Under the pieces are notes generated by a model. The model was not told the DNA's origin and ran no database searches. It saw only the letters and a program-made list of their open reading frames with translations. A stretch of 64,000 nt of DNA from Zanthoxylum bungeanum. Lineage: Eukaryota; Streptophyta; Magnoliopsida; Sapindales; Rutaceae. Made by a program: the position numbers and the translations under genes. Location: positions 124,001 to 188,000 of the forward strand of contig SKCR01034818.1 in the NCBI GenBank assembly GCA_019454045.1. Reading direction: 5' to 3'. Positions 50,301-61,868 of this stretch are shown piece by piece; position 1 is the first letter of the stretch, and each line of letters starts with the position of its first letter.

Positions 50301-50500
50301 AGGCAGACATTTTGGGATATGTCATTTATCTTCCCAGAAGATTATAATGATTTTACCTTTGCCCTTTTCCATATCCCAGAAGCCTTTGGCCAAGCCTTGG
50401 CCTTCTGGAATATTGAAGTAAAGTGCGCCTTGCGCTTCTTGCCTTATTGCAAACTTTGGCTTTATCTCTTTGAGAATAGCCATTAACTCTCCAAGAGTTT
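47315..50500 (-). pseudogene. Copia 3 pol and zinc-knuckle remnants, heavily decayed
   Basis: No long frame survives, but on the minus strand these can be read: a zinc knuckle with frameshift (CLNCGKR then RKRDC) at about 50240-50310; integrase AIDLLALVHSEASGPMSS at about 49550-49605; reverse transcriptase RSMYGLKQASGSW at about 48225-48281; RNase H AAVEAAIEAIWVD at about 47586-47635. The order is the copia order. Stops and indels lie between all of them. The sequence is much more decayed than that of copia 1 or 2. Confidence 0.75.
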
Positions 50501-52522
50501 TGTATTACAATTTAGTCTTCTAAGATCTAAAATAGATTTATGAAGATCCTTCAATTTCATTATCATACTTTAAGGATCTAATCCTTAGTTTTGATTAAGA
50601 AATTAAGGAGTCTTTGCGGCAAGTTTAAATGGATTAAGCACTAAAGTTATCATCACATGAATATTCCAAATATCATGTTCTACTATTTGTTTAACTCCGG
50701 GCTTAGGCCTAAGATGTTATTTTATCAAATAAAGTAACTTCTTAGTTTCCAGGACTATCATGAAATTATTCCCAATTTGAAAATTAAAGTCGTTTAAATA
50801 CATTTTCACCCAGGATTATGTTTTAAACACCAATCTCTCAATTTTATCTTGATTCTAATAGTCCAACTATTTAATCAACGATTTAGGTACTATTCATTAT
50901 AATGATTACTATAGTCCAACTATATAATCAACTATAATTTAATTGGTTAAATTCAATTATATTGATTACTATAATCCAATTATAAAATCAACTATAAATG
51001 ATCAATTAAATTCAAATATATTGATTACTATAATCTAATTATATAATCAACTATAAATGAATAGTTTGAATACAGTCCAACTGTTTTATTAAAATAGCAA
51101 TTAAATATTAGTCTAACTAACATTTAAATTAATTGACGAAAAATTGATATGAGCGCGTATGGCAAGTTATTAAACGAATATTGCAAATTTAATACTCGCC
51201 TCCCATTATTTTTCGGCGAGCCTCTAACCCTCTGTCGAGTACTCGGGAAACCGTGTTTCCTAGTGTGCTAGGATCCCGTTAAATAACACACAATCTTGAC
51301 TTTGGCCAACAAATTGTATGGTAATTAACTAGGTAGATCTCTAAGATCAATTGGATCCCATCCAATTCCTAGATTCAGTAGGTGGACATCCAAGTCGGAG
51401 ACATATATCTTATATATGCCAATATATCCAATATATTGCCTAACCTTTTTCCTCTGAATCAACTAAGCCTTGGCTTTGGCACAACAAACTTAGTGATCCC
51501 AGTTAAGCGTGACCCATTGACCTTGGAAAGCTTCGTAATCAATGTCGATGGACAAGAAGTGATCTTGACTTTGGCCAACAAATCACAACTTGGACAAGAC
51601 ACCGATATGGAACAAAGCCTTCATGATTCAAACACATCCTCGACGGACAAAGGCCTTGACTTTGGCCAACAAACCAATGCCAGTCTTGGATCTTGAGTAA
51701 GAATCACTCAATGGAAGGAAAAACGCTTAATATTTTGTGAGGGTTATTCGCGTGCAAATTGGCAACCAATTTATTATCTTTATTAAGGTCTCATCATCAT
51801 ACACCCTTAAACATACATTCTAAACACATAATAAGGCGCGTAAATAAAATAATAATGATATGCAGATGGATACTTAACACATTGTTCCTAGAACAAATCT
51901 CTCACTTTCCTCTCTCCCGCTAGCACAAGTATTACTTCTACCCGTTACATAACACTTCTAAAGAAACCTCATTTACATTGAGGGGAATAGGTGAGAAGAG
52001 AAATACAAAGAGTAAGGAGGTAATAGGCTGGACACGCAGGTCCAATTAATAAATTCTAAATTTATTACAATAATTTCCAAAATTGCTCCACCCATCTAAT
52101 ATCCATCCGATATACATTATTCATGCATCGCAACCATGTATTCACACAAGCATGTTATCAATCAATCTAATCCAATTAATTAATCTGAATATTAATGATC
52201 ATCCAATGTTCAAACAACGATTTGATTTTGCGCGAGTCCAACTCGTTTTGCGAATAAGTACTCAAAGTATGAATTCTTGAATTATATTAAACTACAAAAT
52301 TAAATCCAATTCAATTTGTATTTAATACTAATTCATTTATTTAATTCCAAATTAAATACTACATTTTATTAACGAACCTTTACGTCTTAAATTCTAAATT
52401 TAATCGTTACGGGTCTCAAAGCCCGATTAACATCCAATGTTAATTTAATTAAAGTCCAATGGGCTTTTAATTAATTTCTTAAGGCGTGGGCTTCGGCAAC
52501 CAAAGCCCAATCAAGGAATAAC
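50501..52522. other. Copia 3 gag/leader region, partly foreign
   Basis: Positions 50830-51070 hold AT-rich units like CTATAATCCAATTATAAAATCAAC repeated about four times. CTTGACTTTGGCCAACAAA occurs three times (51294, 51564, 51655). An open frame at 51382-51696 on the plus strand has no recognised domain. The minus strand at 51700-52100 resembles LTR-retrotransposon leader or LTR text. No primer site could be found. Confidence 0.35.
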
Positions 52523-54652
52523 TGATGAGTGGTATTTATATCACTATTTCCCACTCATTTATCCTAATATTTTGTTTAGTTTCTTGAGTCTTGTGAATAT
52601 TTTGATGTGTTTTGTGTTATTTTGTAGATAAATAAAGTTTCAGGACATTCTGGAGGTGATTTGGAGCAAAATAGTGAAAATCGGCAAAAAAATGGCATTT
52701 TGGTAATTTCCCGGGTCGCAACGCCAGGACCTTCAGCGTCGCGACGCCTAACATGCATCGGAGTCTGCTAACGTGCGCCGGGTCAAGGGATCAGAATTTG
52801 AGAAGTTTGACTTTGCTAACATGCGTCGTGCCACGTGTCACCATCACAGCCAATTTGCTAACATACGACGTGCCACGTGTCATCATCCTACGGTGCCGAC
52901 ACTCACAATTGCCACGTGTGCCACGTGTCATCCATGTCATCGCCACGTCATCGGTCAATGAGTCAACTATGCCACGCGTCGTGCCACGTCATCGTCCACA
53001 TCAGATGGTCAACTGAGTCAACATGCCACGTCATCATCAGCCAATCACGCTGTGACACGTGTCGCAATCCTACGGTGCCGACAATTGATCTCAGCCGCCT
53101 TGTCACGTCAGCGCCACGTCATCTCAATAATTGAAGTCTTAGCCGCCTCGCCACGTGTCGCCTTATCCTCTTATCCGAATCGCCACGTGTCAAGCCGTCA
53201 TTGTGCCACGCATCACTGTTTCAGCGTAGCGACGCCAAAGGACTTGGCGTCGCGACGCCAGATGCCCATCTGCGCCTATAAATTCAGCTTCGAATTTCAA
53301 ATTTCATTGCACCTTCCTCTCTCTTCAATTCTTTCTAAATAGATAGTTTCTCTCTCTAGATTCTTTAGTTTTTTAGTTTTTTTTTTTATTTTTAGTTTTT
53401 AATTTTGTAAATAATTTTAATTACCATTTGTAATAATAGTAATTTAATTTTTACTTTTTACTTTTTACAGTTTTTACTATTTACCATGATAAGGTAACTT
53501 TCCCAGCTAGGGTGAAAGGTAATTCTTTTACTGTTACTATTTAGATTAATCTCCCTTAAAAATAATATATTCATTATTTAAAATATTGACTTAATAAGGG
53601 ATACCGCTATATTGGTCGGTTGGTAATTCATTTTTAATCTGGTTTAAACCTGACTAATCAAGGATACCGCCAGATTGGTCGGTTGGTAAATTTAATTTTG
53701 GTTCCGTCTTAATGGCTGGTTGGACTTAATTTAACTTAATCAGGATACCGCCAGATTGGTCGGTTGGTAATATTATCACAAGTTTAAATATTATTTTATG
53801 GGAGATATCTAAATTAGTAGTAGTAAAAGTAATTCCTTTTACCTTAGCATTTTATTGTAATTTACTTCTCAGCTTTTACTTTATGTTTTTTACTTTTATG
53901 TTTTTACTAGTCCTAGTTATGTGTTAGTTTTCTGAGGTTGTGATGACTTTTAATATCACCGGTTTATAAGAGGTTATTTTATAATTTAGGTAATTTAAAG
54001 GTTTACTTATTAAATCTTAAGCTTAATGCTTCTTGTTGTCTGATCACCAATAAGATTGATGTGGTAAATCTAAAATGAACTAGACATAGGGATTTTAGGT
54101 TTCAGCCTTAGACTTAATAGCCCACGATCTTCCTTGAGGATAGATAACCCTTTAATAGATTTCCTTACAAGATAGGAATATACCTGTCGGGCGGGGGTAG
54201 CCATAATTGGAACTTAAACTTAATGAATCCAGATAATTTGGTTGACATAGACATATGGTTCAATTGGGTTAAACTGGGTATTTGTGTCTGACCATCGACA
54301 GAGGCTTACACATAATTTAGTGTTCCAGGTTAGTAAACTAATTTATTACACAACATAAAATAATCAATTCATCTTTTAAAAAGATATTATAGGGATTCAC
54401 AACCCTAGATCTTTGTGTCTTTTGTTATTTTCCTTAGTATTTTCTTTTGTTTTTTATTTATTTATTTATTTTGTAAAACCACTTTCAACAAATCAAACAA
54501 TCATTCTCTTCTCCATTTAATTAGATATTTGTAAATAAATAGATTCAATAATTAATAACAACAGTAGGAATTAAGTCCTCGTGAGATCGATATTTTTATA
54601 CTACTTGAACGATATGTGCGCTTGCGTTATACGTGTGTGTTTACGCCGGTCA
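52523..54652 (+). mobile_element. Tat-like solo LTR B (TSD ATAAC)
   Basis: 2,130 bp, TGATGAGTGG...ACGCCGGTCA, flanked by ATAAC at 52518-52522 and 54653-54657. Its right 1.2 kb matches solo LTR A in reverse complement, including the three GGATACCGCC-YGGTTGGTAA units (about 53600-53770) and a 3' stretch with ATCGATATTTTTATACTACT. The left part differs: LTR B has a G+C-rich block at 52715-53285 that LTR A lacks. Confidence 0.88.
52715..53285. repeat. Dense ACGT-core array flanked by GCGTCGCGACGCC
   Basis: About seven copies of CACGTGTC/CACGTGTG (ABRE/G-box type) and about eight of CCACGTCATC or CCACGTCA lie between two palindromic flanks, GCGTCGCGACGCC at about 52735 and 53250. TCCTACGGTGCCGACA recurs at about 52885 and 53070. 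The block lies in the 5' half of the solo LTR, where its promoter would be. bZIP-type factors bind such cores; any activity here is inference. Confidence 0.75.
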
Positions 54653-54657
54653 ATAAC

Positions 54658-55235
54658 CCTATAAGCCTAGAAATCAATTTAGGCCCATTAGGCCCAATTA
54701 ATAAATTAAGGTCCATTAAGTCATAATTGGACTTTATGGAAATGGTTTTGGGCCCAATTAGATCCAACCAATTTAGCCTAAACCAATCTTGGTACAACCA
54801 AGCCCAATTAGCCCATGTACAACTTTACAAGCCCAATTTCCAAAATTAGCCCAATTAATTAAATTCTAAAATTCCAATTTCACAATTTAATTACTCAAAC
54901 TGTATATCATAATTAATTACCCAAATCAATATTTCCAAAACACCAATTATCCTAATTAATCATGCTCATTATCAACAATTAGTGTCCAACACAATTGATC
55001 AAAAATCAAACCCATTTTACATGCTAAAGTCTCGGCATTTTGGGTTTTTAAAATCGATTCGGTTTCAATCAAATTAAATCCACAATCAACATTTCCCTAA
55101 TGATTCCAACTCATCTAATGAATCAAAATCAAAAATACCAAGACATATTAGGGCACATCATTCTCGGCCAAGCCTCAATTTTGGGGAAATTTTGATCCAA
55201 TCCAATTTTCATGAAATTGATCCAATACAACTTCA
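54658..55235. other. Continuation of the region interrupted by solo LTR B
   Basis: Joined to 52300-52522 across the ATAAC duplicate, it holds repeated AGCCCAATTAGCCCAT and TTAGGCCCATTAGGCCC phrases. It has no counterpart in the 3' LTR of copia 3, so it separates the 5' LTR from the internal region. No gene. Confidence 0.4.
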
Positions 55236-56633
55236 ATTAACGAATTTGAAATGCGAGTGCGCTCGCAAACACTCCTCGGCTCGGGTTCGCTAATTCCAAA
55301 TTAACGAATTTTCCGTTGCGACGCAATTAAATAATTATTCCTAGCAAAATCACTATTCATGTCGTTAACGAATTAATTCTAAATTAACTCTTTCGCCCAA
55401 ATTAAAATATAATTGCAATTCCGCGTCGAAATCCAATTTCGTTTAATATATCAAATATATTATTTTATCGATTAATTCCAAATTAATTGTTCTCTCTCTT
55501 TTAATAATATTTTATCCCAGATAAAATATCTCCGTAATTAATCCCAGATTAATTTTTTCTCTCATCAAATTAATCCCAGATTAATAAAGTGCGAGTCATA
55601 TGTCATCGGCGAATCTTCGGGAAGCGACCCATGAGATCCTCGGATATGTTGGCAGTAAATCCGGTCCTCGGACTATCCGAACACGTATGTACCTAGTACT
55701 ACATTTTTACCGATTTACAAGACAAGGTTGGCTTCTAGCAAAACGCCATGCCTACCCAATTCTCCAGAAATATCCTTACAGGAATAAGTGATCTATATCA
55801 GGCGTATTATACGTAGTATTGCGTATTTCGATCCAGTATCGGATGTCACATGCTATGTCTGGGGATGGAATTGTGTCTGCCCCGTACGAAGTACATATCG
55901 GATCTCTGGTAACTAGTCTCTTTAATCGGATATACATGACCTAGTCATAATATCCCGATAGTTGCAGCATATAAGAGAACGAGTTCCGTATCCTACGTGA
56001 CCATCATCTCCACTATGACTAGATTGATACTTCCGTCTTGACATCACACCCAACACACTACGATTCTCAATATACCCAGCAGAGGTGTACACATAACTTG
56101 TTAAAGCCCTCGACGACCAAAACCAAAGTGTATTGATTGTCGCAAGTATTAGCGGTGCAAGTATCAGGTTAAGACCAAATACACCTACCCTGATTTCGGA
56201 CTTCCATAGACACATAGTCATACTACCAATGGAATTCTGAGGGGGTCTATCCAGAGCGAAGCTGTTTCCGTACCATCGATAAACACAACCTCCTATTACA
56301 CTTGCATGAGTATCCTATACCCAAATATATGAGAACTATGTTGTTATGCCATCATAACGCGCACAAATGTAATGTTAGTCTTTTTCGCATTATCGATGTC
56401 CAATCTCGATAATACTCTGACTAGGGATATTTAATGATTAAACCTTCGCGGATTGATACTGTCTCATATCATCTCAATCCAGGAACTAATCATATGGACC
56501 TTCTAACATTTATATATCTTGGTGATATAATCACAAATGATAAAAGGGTAATTTCCTTTGTCACACAGTTAATTTGTACCACATCACCATGATCTGTACA
56601 AATAGTGACGCTATGGGTCATAATTGTCCAACA
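55236..56633 (-). repeat. 5' LTR of copia 3, truncated
   Basis: Starts TGTTGGACAATTATGACCC on the minus strand at 56633 and matches the 3' LTR closely down to about 55236 (GAATTTGAAAT), then diverges abruptly. About 630 bp of the expected LTR and the primer site are missing or replaced. Confidence 0.82.
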
Positions 56634-56749
56634 CCATTGTCCCTGATGATTTGTCAATCGGTGTTCCGGATCAACGGAAAATCAAGAAAAACCACTAAAA
56701 TTTACTTACCGAGATTTCTACGGAAATATGGAGTTTCCCAAGATGAAAC

Positions 56750-59190
56750 TGATGGAGTTGGTGCTTGGAGTGCCAATTTGATTTATATATTTGATTATTT
56801 ATTAATAAAATAACTATATTTTTTCATTTCATACCTCATTAATGGTATTATCATTATGCGTATTAGATTGATGTATAGATATACTAAGAATGACATCGAC
56901 CTTAGAATAGTCATGACACTAGGTGTAAACTATTCTTAAAGTAAATATTCCTAGTCGTTGGTTTTAGAATACGGTCGAATTCCTATAACCTAGAAGACTA
57001 GCAGTCGTATATTAGAATTGGAGTTCCAATGGTTTAACGCGATGTACAATGAGTTTTTTAAACTCGTATAGACATGTGGATATTCGTTGGAGCGAATATT
57101 GAATGACTCACATGTGATTCCTAATAGTTGGAAGTACACGCCACCGTCAATAGGAATCTCCTCGAGTCGAGTAGCATATGTAATCCCTTGGCTATAGGAT
57201 AACATTGATTTTTTGTAAGATCCTCCACACTTTAATGCCATGTATGTCGAAAACCTTTCATGGTCTGGTCTCTAGATGTTCGTTGGGTGTAGACCAATGC
57301 ACTAAGTAATCAAGTGCGAAGCAAGATAGGATTCGTCGGCCCATATGTGTACCATAAGGGGTTTAGGTATCCACCTGAGTTAAATCACGATTCTTAAAGA
57401 CTTTGGCCAAAGCCGATCACATAAGGTGGATCGCATCAGTTGTAAAGAATCGTGGACATGTCGACATGAGATGTGCGCCTTGGAAACTTGACGGTATATT
57501 TTATGTTTCCTAAGCACAACTCGGATAGCCTACAATGGAGTGATTGTTAAACATATGTGATGACCTTGACTTGTATAGTTCAGAAAGGTCATTCGTGTTC
57601 TTCACGAATTCGGAGGTAGCCGAATTACGTACATATTAGCCAGGCTTATATGACGAACGTGTCTGAACTTAGGAGCCCCAATATGAAGTGTACTAGTTGA
57701 GCACTTGGCTAGCCTATTATTTTTTATAAAAGATAATATTCGATATTATAATTATCAACTAATATAATCAAGTGTTATTGGATAACATTGATTATTTACT
57801 TTGACCTAATTGAATTAATTGGATTAATTCAACAATTACACAAGGGATTAATTGTAAAATCATAATTATCTCTACCATTTGAGGATATTATGGTAATTGT
57901 AAGTATGTAATAATAGGTGGTTTTGGCTTGATTTAATTAGATTAAATCAAGGTGGCAAACATTTAACTAATCCATTTCCTAATCCTTGGCTTGATTTAAT
58001 TGAATTAAATTAAAGTGGGAGACAATGGAGATTAGTCACACCTAATTATACATATTTGGACAAATTGGATTAAGCCCACTTAAAATTTGATTAGAACTTT
58101 TATTAATTAAAAATTACCTAAGTTTTTCTATAAATAGCAAGCTTTAGGAAGGTTTTAATTACAAGTTCAAATACAATCAAATTCTTAGAGAGATTAGCCT
58201 AAGTTAGAGAATTGTTTAGAGAAGCTTGTGAGGTCTCTAAAACATTTCATTAATTAGAAATCAAGATTAGATCTTGAAGTGAAGCTTGCTTGCGTTGGAA
58301 ATCGAGATTGGATCTTGAAGTCAAGCTTACACACCTTGGAGGTTCTCCGACGATTTCCACAAATGAGAAGTAGATCGGATCTTGCATCAAGCTTACGAGG
58401 TAATGTTTGATCTTCTCCTAAGCTATGTTTATTTTTGTATTAGATGCATGATCACATAGCTTAGTGTTGAAATAAGGCTAATAAATTGTGTTATGATGCT
58501 TTGGAAGTATAAACACAATATGTTTGTAATTAGGTCAAAATGTTCATGTTGGACATAGAACAATTAATTAGAGTTTGGAACTCTAGATTAAAGCTTAGAG
58601 CTATGGCTACCATTCTAGATTCACTTGACCACCTTTAGGTGGACTAGAATTGTTCATGAGACATTTCTAATTGGGATTCTAATTTGGTTTTTGTATTGGA
58701 TTCAAAATTTACGCAAATGCGTATTTAGAATAAATTTATGTTTTTGTAAAAATATTTGATATTTTGAAAAACTTGATTTTTATTCTATAACATGTGTTTA
58801 TGTTGGTTTTGAAATTAAAAATTAGTTTTTGGTGTTTTTGAAGTGTTTAGGGATGACCGAAAAGAAATAGGGTCAAATACCCTAATTCCTTCACCTCACT
58901 GGAATGTGAGCTAAAGGAAATTAAAAGCAATTGAAAACAAAAAAAAAAAAAAAAGATTTGCACTACAGTGTAGCGCGCGCGTACGTGGTGCGCGGTTGAT
59001 TTTGTTTTCTCTCGTTCTGGAGCTTCCGGACTCCGATTCAGTCCATGTTTTTTCCTATACACTCGTAATGGAATATAGTATTTCATTAAATAATTTAAAA
59101 TTACGGCCATACTTGATTTCCATAGGTTAGACCCATTTCCGATGCGCGATGCACCGATCCGATCCTAGGGGTTCCACAACTGCCCCAACA
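56750..59190 (+). repeat. 5' LTR of copia 2, 2.44 kb
   Basis: Begins TGATGGAGTTGGTGCTT and ends TGCCCCAACA, immediately before the primer site. It shares spaced phrases with the copia 1 LTR (for example CGTTGGGTGTAGA at 57279 and 20410). Short direct repeats with GATCTTGAAGTSAAGCTT occur at about 58270-58330. Confidence 0.82.
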
Positions 59191-59193
59191 GAA

Positions 59194-59206
59194 TGGTATC
59201 AGTAGC
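59194..59206 (+). other. Primer-binding site of copia 2
   Basis: TGGTATCAGTAGC is the initiator-Met site with a one-base insertion compared with TGGTATCAGAGC, three bases after the LTR. Confidence 0.8.
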
Positions 59207-59780
59207 AAAGGCTTAACCACACAACACATATTTTTGAATCTATGCCATAGTAATTTTAATTTAATTATGCATAAGACATATTAGATATGTATTGCATGTT
59301 TTAAATTAAAACTTTGACCTAATTAAGTTAATAACTTAATTGTCATAAATCTCCCGTGATTAGGTGATTACTTTAATTAAGTTATAGTATTAATAATGTT
59401 GGAGCATTATTGGATGGTCCGTCTTGTCAATACGGAGATGAATGGGTTCTTACTACTTATATTCAATATCGTCATTAGTGTGAGGGTATAAGTGCTCGGA
59501 ACTTAGGTCGCTTCGGTAAAACATTAGATGTAGCGTGATGAGTTAACGTAGTCACCCAATATCGTCATTAGTGTGATGGTGTACATACAAAGCTCATTAG
59601 TGCACATTGACAAGTATACACATAGAACACGTTTTAATCCAACATCATCATTAGTGTGAGGATAAGAAACGGTTCATGACCAAACTAGGAGTCACATGAA
59701 GTGATTGACCTTGGAGGTCTACCTAATGAGTCTACAAAGGCCAATATCGTCATTAGTGTGAAGCTGAAGTAAATGTCATG
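59207..59780 (+). repeat. Copia 2 leader with four spaced repeat units
   Basis: TGGTCCGTCTTGTCAATACG at about 59415 precedes four copies of CAATATCGTCATTAGTGTGA starting at 59464, 59557, 59640 (CAACATCATC variant) and 59742. AGGAGTCAC, AGTGATTGAC and GTCTACCTAATGA lie between units 3 and 4. Spacing of 93, 83 and 102 bp parallels copia 1 (95, about 81, 106), although unit sequences differ between the two elements and agree within each. Confidence 0.8.
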
Positions 59781-61683
59781 TGTTAGACAATTATGGCCCA
59801 TAGCGTCACTATTTGTAAAAGACATTGTGGTTTTTTGTAAAAATTAACTATGTGGCAATGAAATTGCATTTTATCATTTTGTAATTTGATTACTTAAATA
59901 TATAAATGATAAAAGTCCTTATGATTAGTTCCAGATTATAAGATATGAGACAATATCAATCTATAACGGTTTAATCATTAAATATCCATAGTCGTAGTAT
60001 TATCGAGACTTGACATCGATAATGCGGAATAGACTAGTATTACACTTGTGCGTGTTATGGAAGCGTAACAACATAGTTCTCATATATTTAAGTATTGGAT
60101 ACTTATGCAAGTGTGATAGGAGGTTGTGTTTACCGATGGTACGGAAACAGCTTCGCTCTGGATAGACCCTGCGGAATCCCATTGGTAGTATGACTATGTG
60201 TCTATGGGAATCCGCATCAGGGTAGGTGTATTTGGTCTTAACCTGAGACTTGCATCGCTAGTACTTGCGACAATCAATACGCTTTGGTTTTGGTCGTCCA
60301 AGACTTTAACAGGTTCTGTGTACGCCTCTTCTAGGTTTATTGAGAATCGTAGTGTATTGGATGTGATGTCAAGATGGAAGTATCACTTCAGTCATATGGA
60401 GATGATGATCACGCAGGGATATAGAACTGGTACTCTAATTGGTTGCAACCATCGGGATAATATGACAATGTCATGATTATCCGATTAAAGAGACTAGTTG
60501 CTTGTAATCTGATATATGCTTCGTAGGGGGCAGACACTATTCCAGCCCCAGGCCTTGCATGTGACATCCGATACTGGATCATTATACGCAATACTACGTA
60601 TACTACGCCTGACAAAGATTATATATTTCATTAAGAATATTTCTGGAGAATTGGGTAGGCAGGGTGTTTTGCTAGAAGCCAACCATGTCTCGTAAATCGG
60701 TAAAAATATAGTATGAGGTACGTACGTGTTCGGATAGTTCGACGACCGGATTTACTGCCAACATATCTAGGGATCTCTTGGGTCGCTTCCCGAAGATTCA
60801 CCGATGACGTATGATTCGAGCATAATTAATCTAGGATTAATTACAGAGAGATTTTATCTAGGATAAAATACTATTTGAAGAGAAAGAACGATTAATTCGG
60901 AATTAATCGATAAAATAATATATTCGATATATTAAACGAAATTAGATTTCGACGCGGAATTAAAATTGGATTTTAATTCGGGCAAACAAATTAATTTTGA
61001 ATTAATTCGCGAGCGATGTGAATAGTAATTTTGCTTGGCATAATTATTTAATTAAATTTGATTTAATTACGTCGCAACAGATAATTCTTTAATTCAGAAT
61101 TAGCAAACTCGAGCACGAGATGTGTTACGGGCCCATTCGGATTTTGAATCAAGTGGGGCCCACAAGTCACATCACTTGTCACTTTAGTTGATCGGTTTTG
61201 GTGAAGTTAGTGAAGACTTGTTCAACACACTTCCAAAAAGTTGATGGCTTGATTGACTAATACCAAATGTTTGGTATATGATTATTTGATTTTTGAAATC
61301 AAAACTCAAGTCAACACACTCACTCCACACTCTCTCATTCACAGTTTTTGTAGCAAAAACACTCTCCCCATTTTTCTTTCATCTTGGCCGAAACTAGGAG
61401 GAAGAAAAGAAGAAGTTTTGTTGCAAAATTTCTAAAGTGCTAGCACACACAAGGAATCATTCAAGGTAATAGGGAAACCATCCCAAAAGCTTGGAATCAA
61501 CTCAAAAGCTTGGAGCTTGGATTTCATCCCCATAATTGGACCTTGGCCGAAACTTGGAGCAAAAAGTTTTGTGTTTGACGCATCCTAAATCCGATCAAAG
61601 TAAGTTTAATTTCACTATTCTTCTTTGAGTATTCACATTATTTCATTGCTTATATTGATCTTGGATTGTCTTAGAGACCAACA
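59781..61683 (+). mobile_element. Solo LTR of the copia 3 family inside copia 2 (TSD TCATG)
   Basis: 1,903 bp, TGTTAGACAATTATGG...GAGACCAACA, flanked by TCATG at 59776-59780 and 61684-61688. Removing it joins leader sequence that matches copia 1 (GGATCCACTT follows in both). It is homologous to the copia 3 LTRs (47314-43200), but more diverged from them than they are from each other. Confidence 0.88.
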
Positions 61684-61868
61684 TCATGGGATCCACTTCC
61701 CGCTATGAAATTTTGATAGTCAAATTTCTATTTTTCTGTTAAGGGAGATTACAGAATTACGTAAAGTAGTAGGAATGCACTAATAGATTTAAAATTCCAT
61801 AATCAATTAGTGTTATCACTTTTGAAATGAAAAATGTTCTGCTACTACTCAAAATTTTTGTCTTGTAG

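Larger units (their letters stand above)
43200..56633 (-). mobile_element. Ty1/copia retrotransposon 3 with two nested solo LTRs
   Basis: The plus strand starts TGTTGGAG at 43200 and ends TCCAACA at 56633. CCATT lies on both sides (43195-43199 and 56634-56638), so both outer ends belong to one insertion despite the 13.4-kb span. In the minus direction: 5' LTR (56633 downward), replaced or rearranged leader, gag zinc knuckle at about 50.3 kb, integrase at about 49.5 kb, reverse transcriptase at about 48.3 kb, RNase H at about 47.6 kb, polypurine tract at 47315-47329, 3' LTR (47314-43200). Solo LTRs sit at 43307-45398 and 52523-54652. Confidence 0.85.

Noticed and set aside
51382..51696. 104-aa plus-strand frame as a host gene
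   Set aside because: No family recognised, no support for splicing or context, and it lies inside the copia 3 interval.
52753..53342. Overlapping 62-96-aa frames in the ACGT-core array
   Set aside because: Low-complexity His/Arg/Ser/Cys translation of a non-coding repeat inside a solo LTR.
56639..56749. Possible host exon between copia 3 and copia 2
   Set aside because: Only about 110 bp, no recognised peptide in any frame. It is the continuation of the unassigned flank at 41536-43194.
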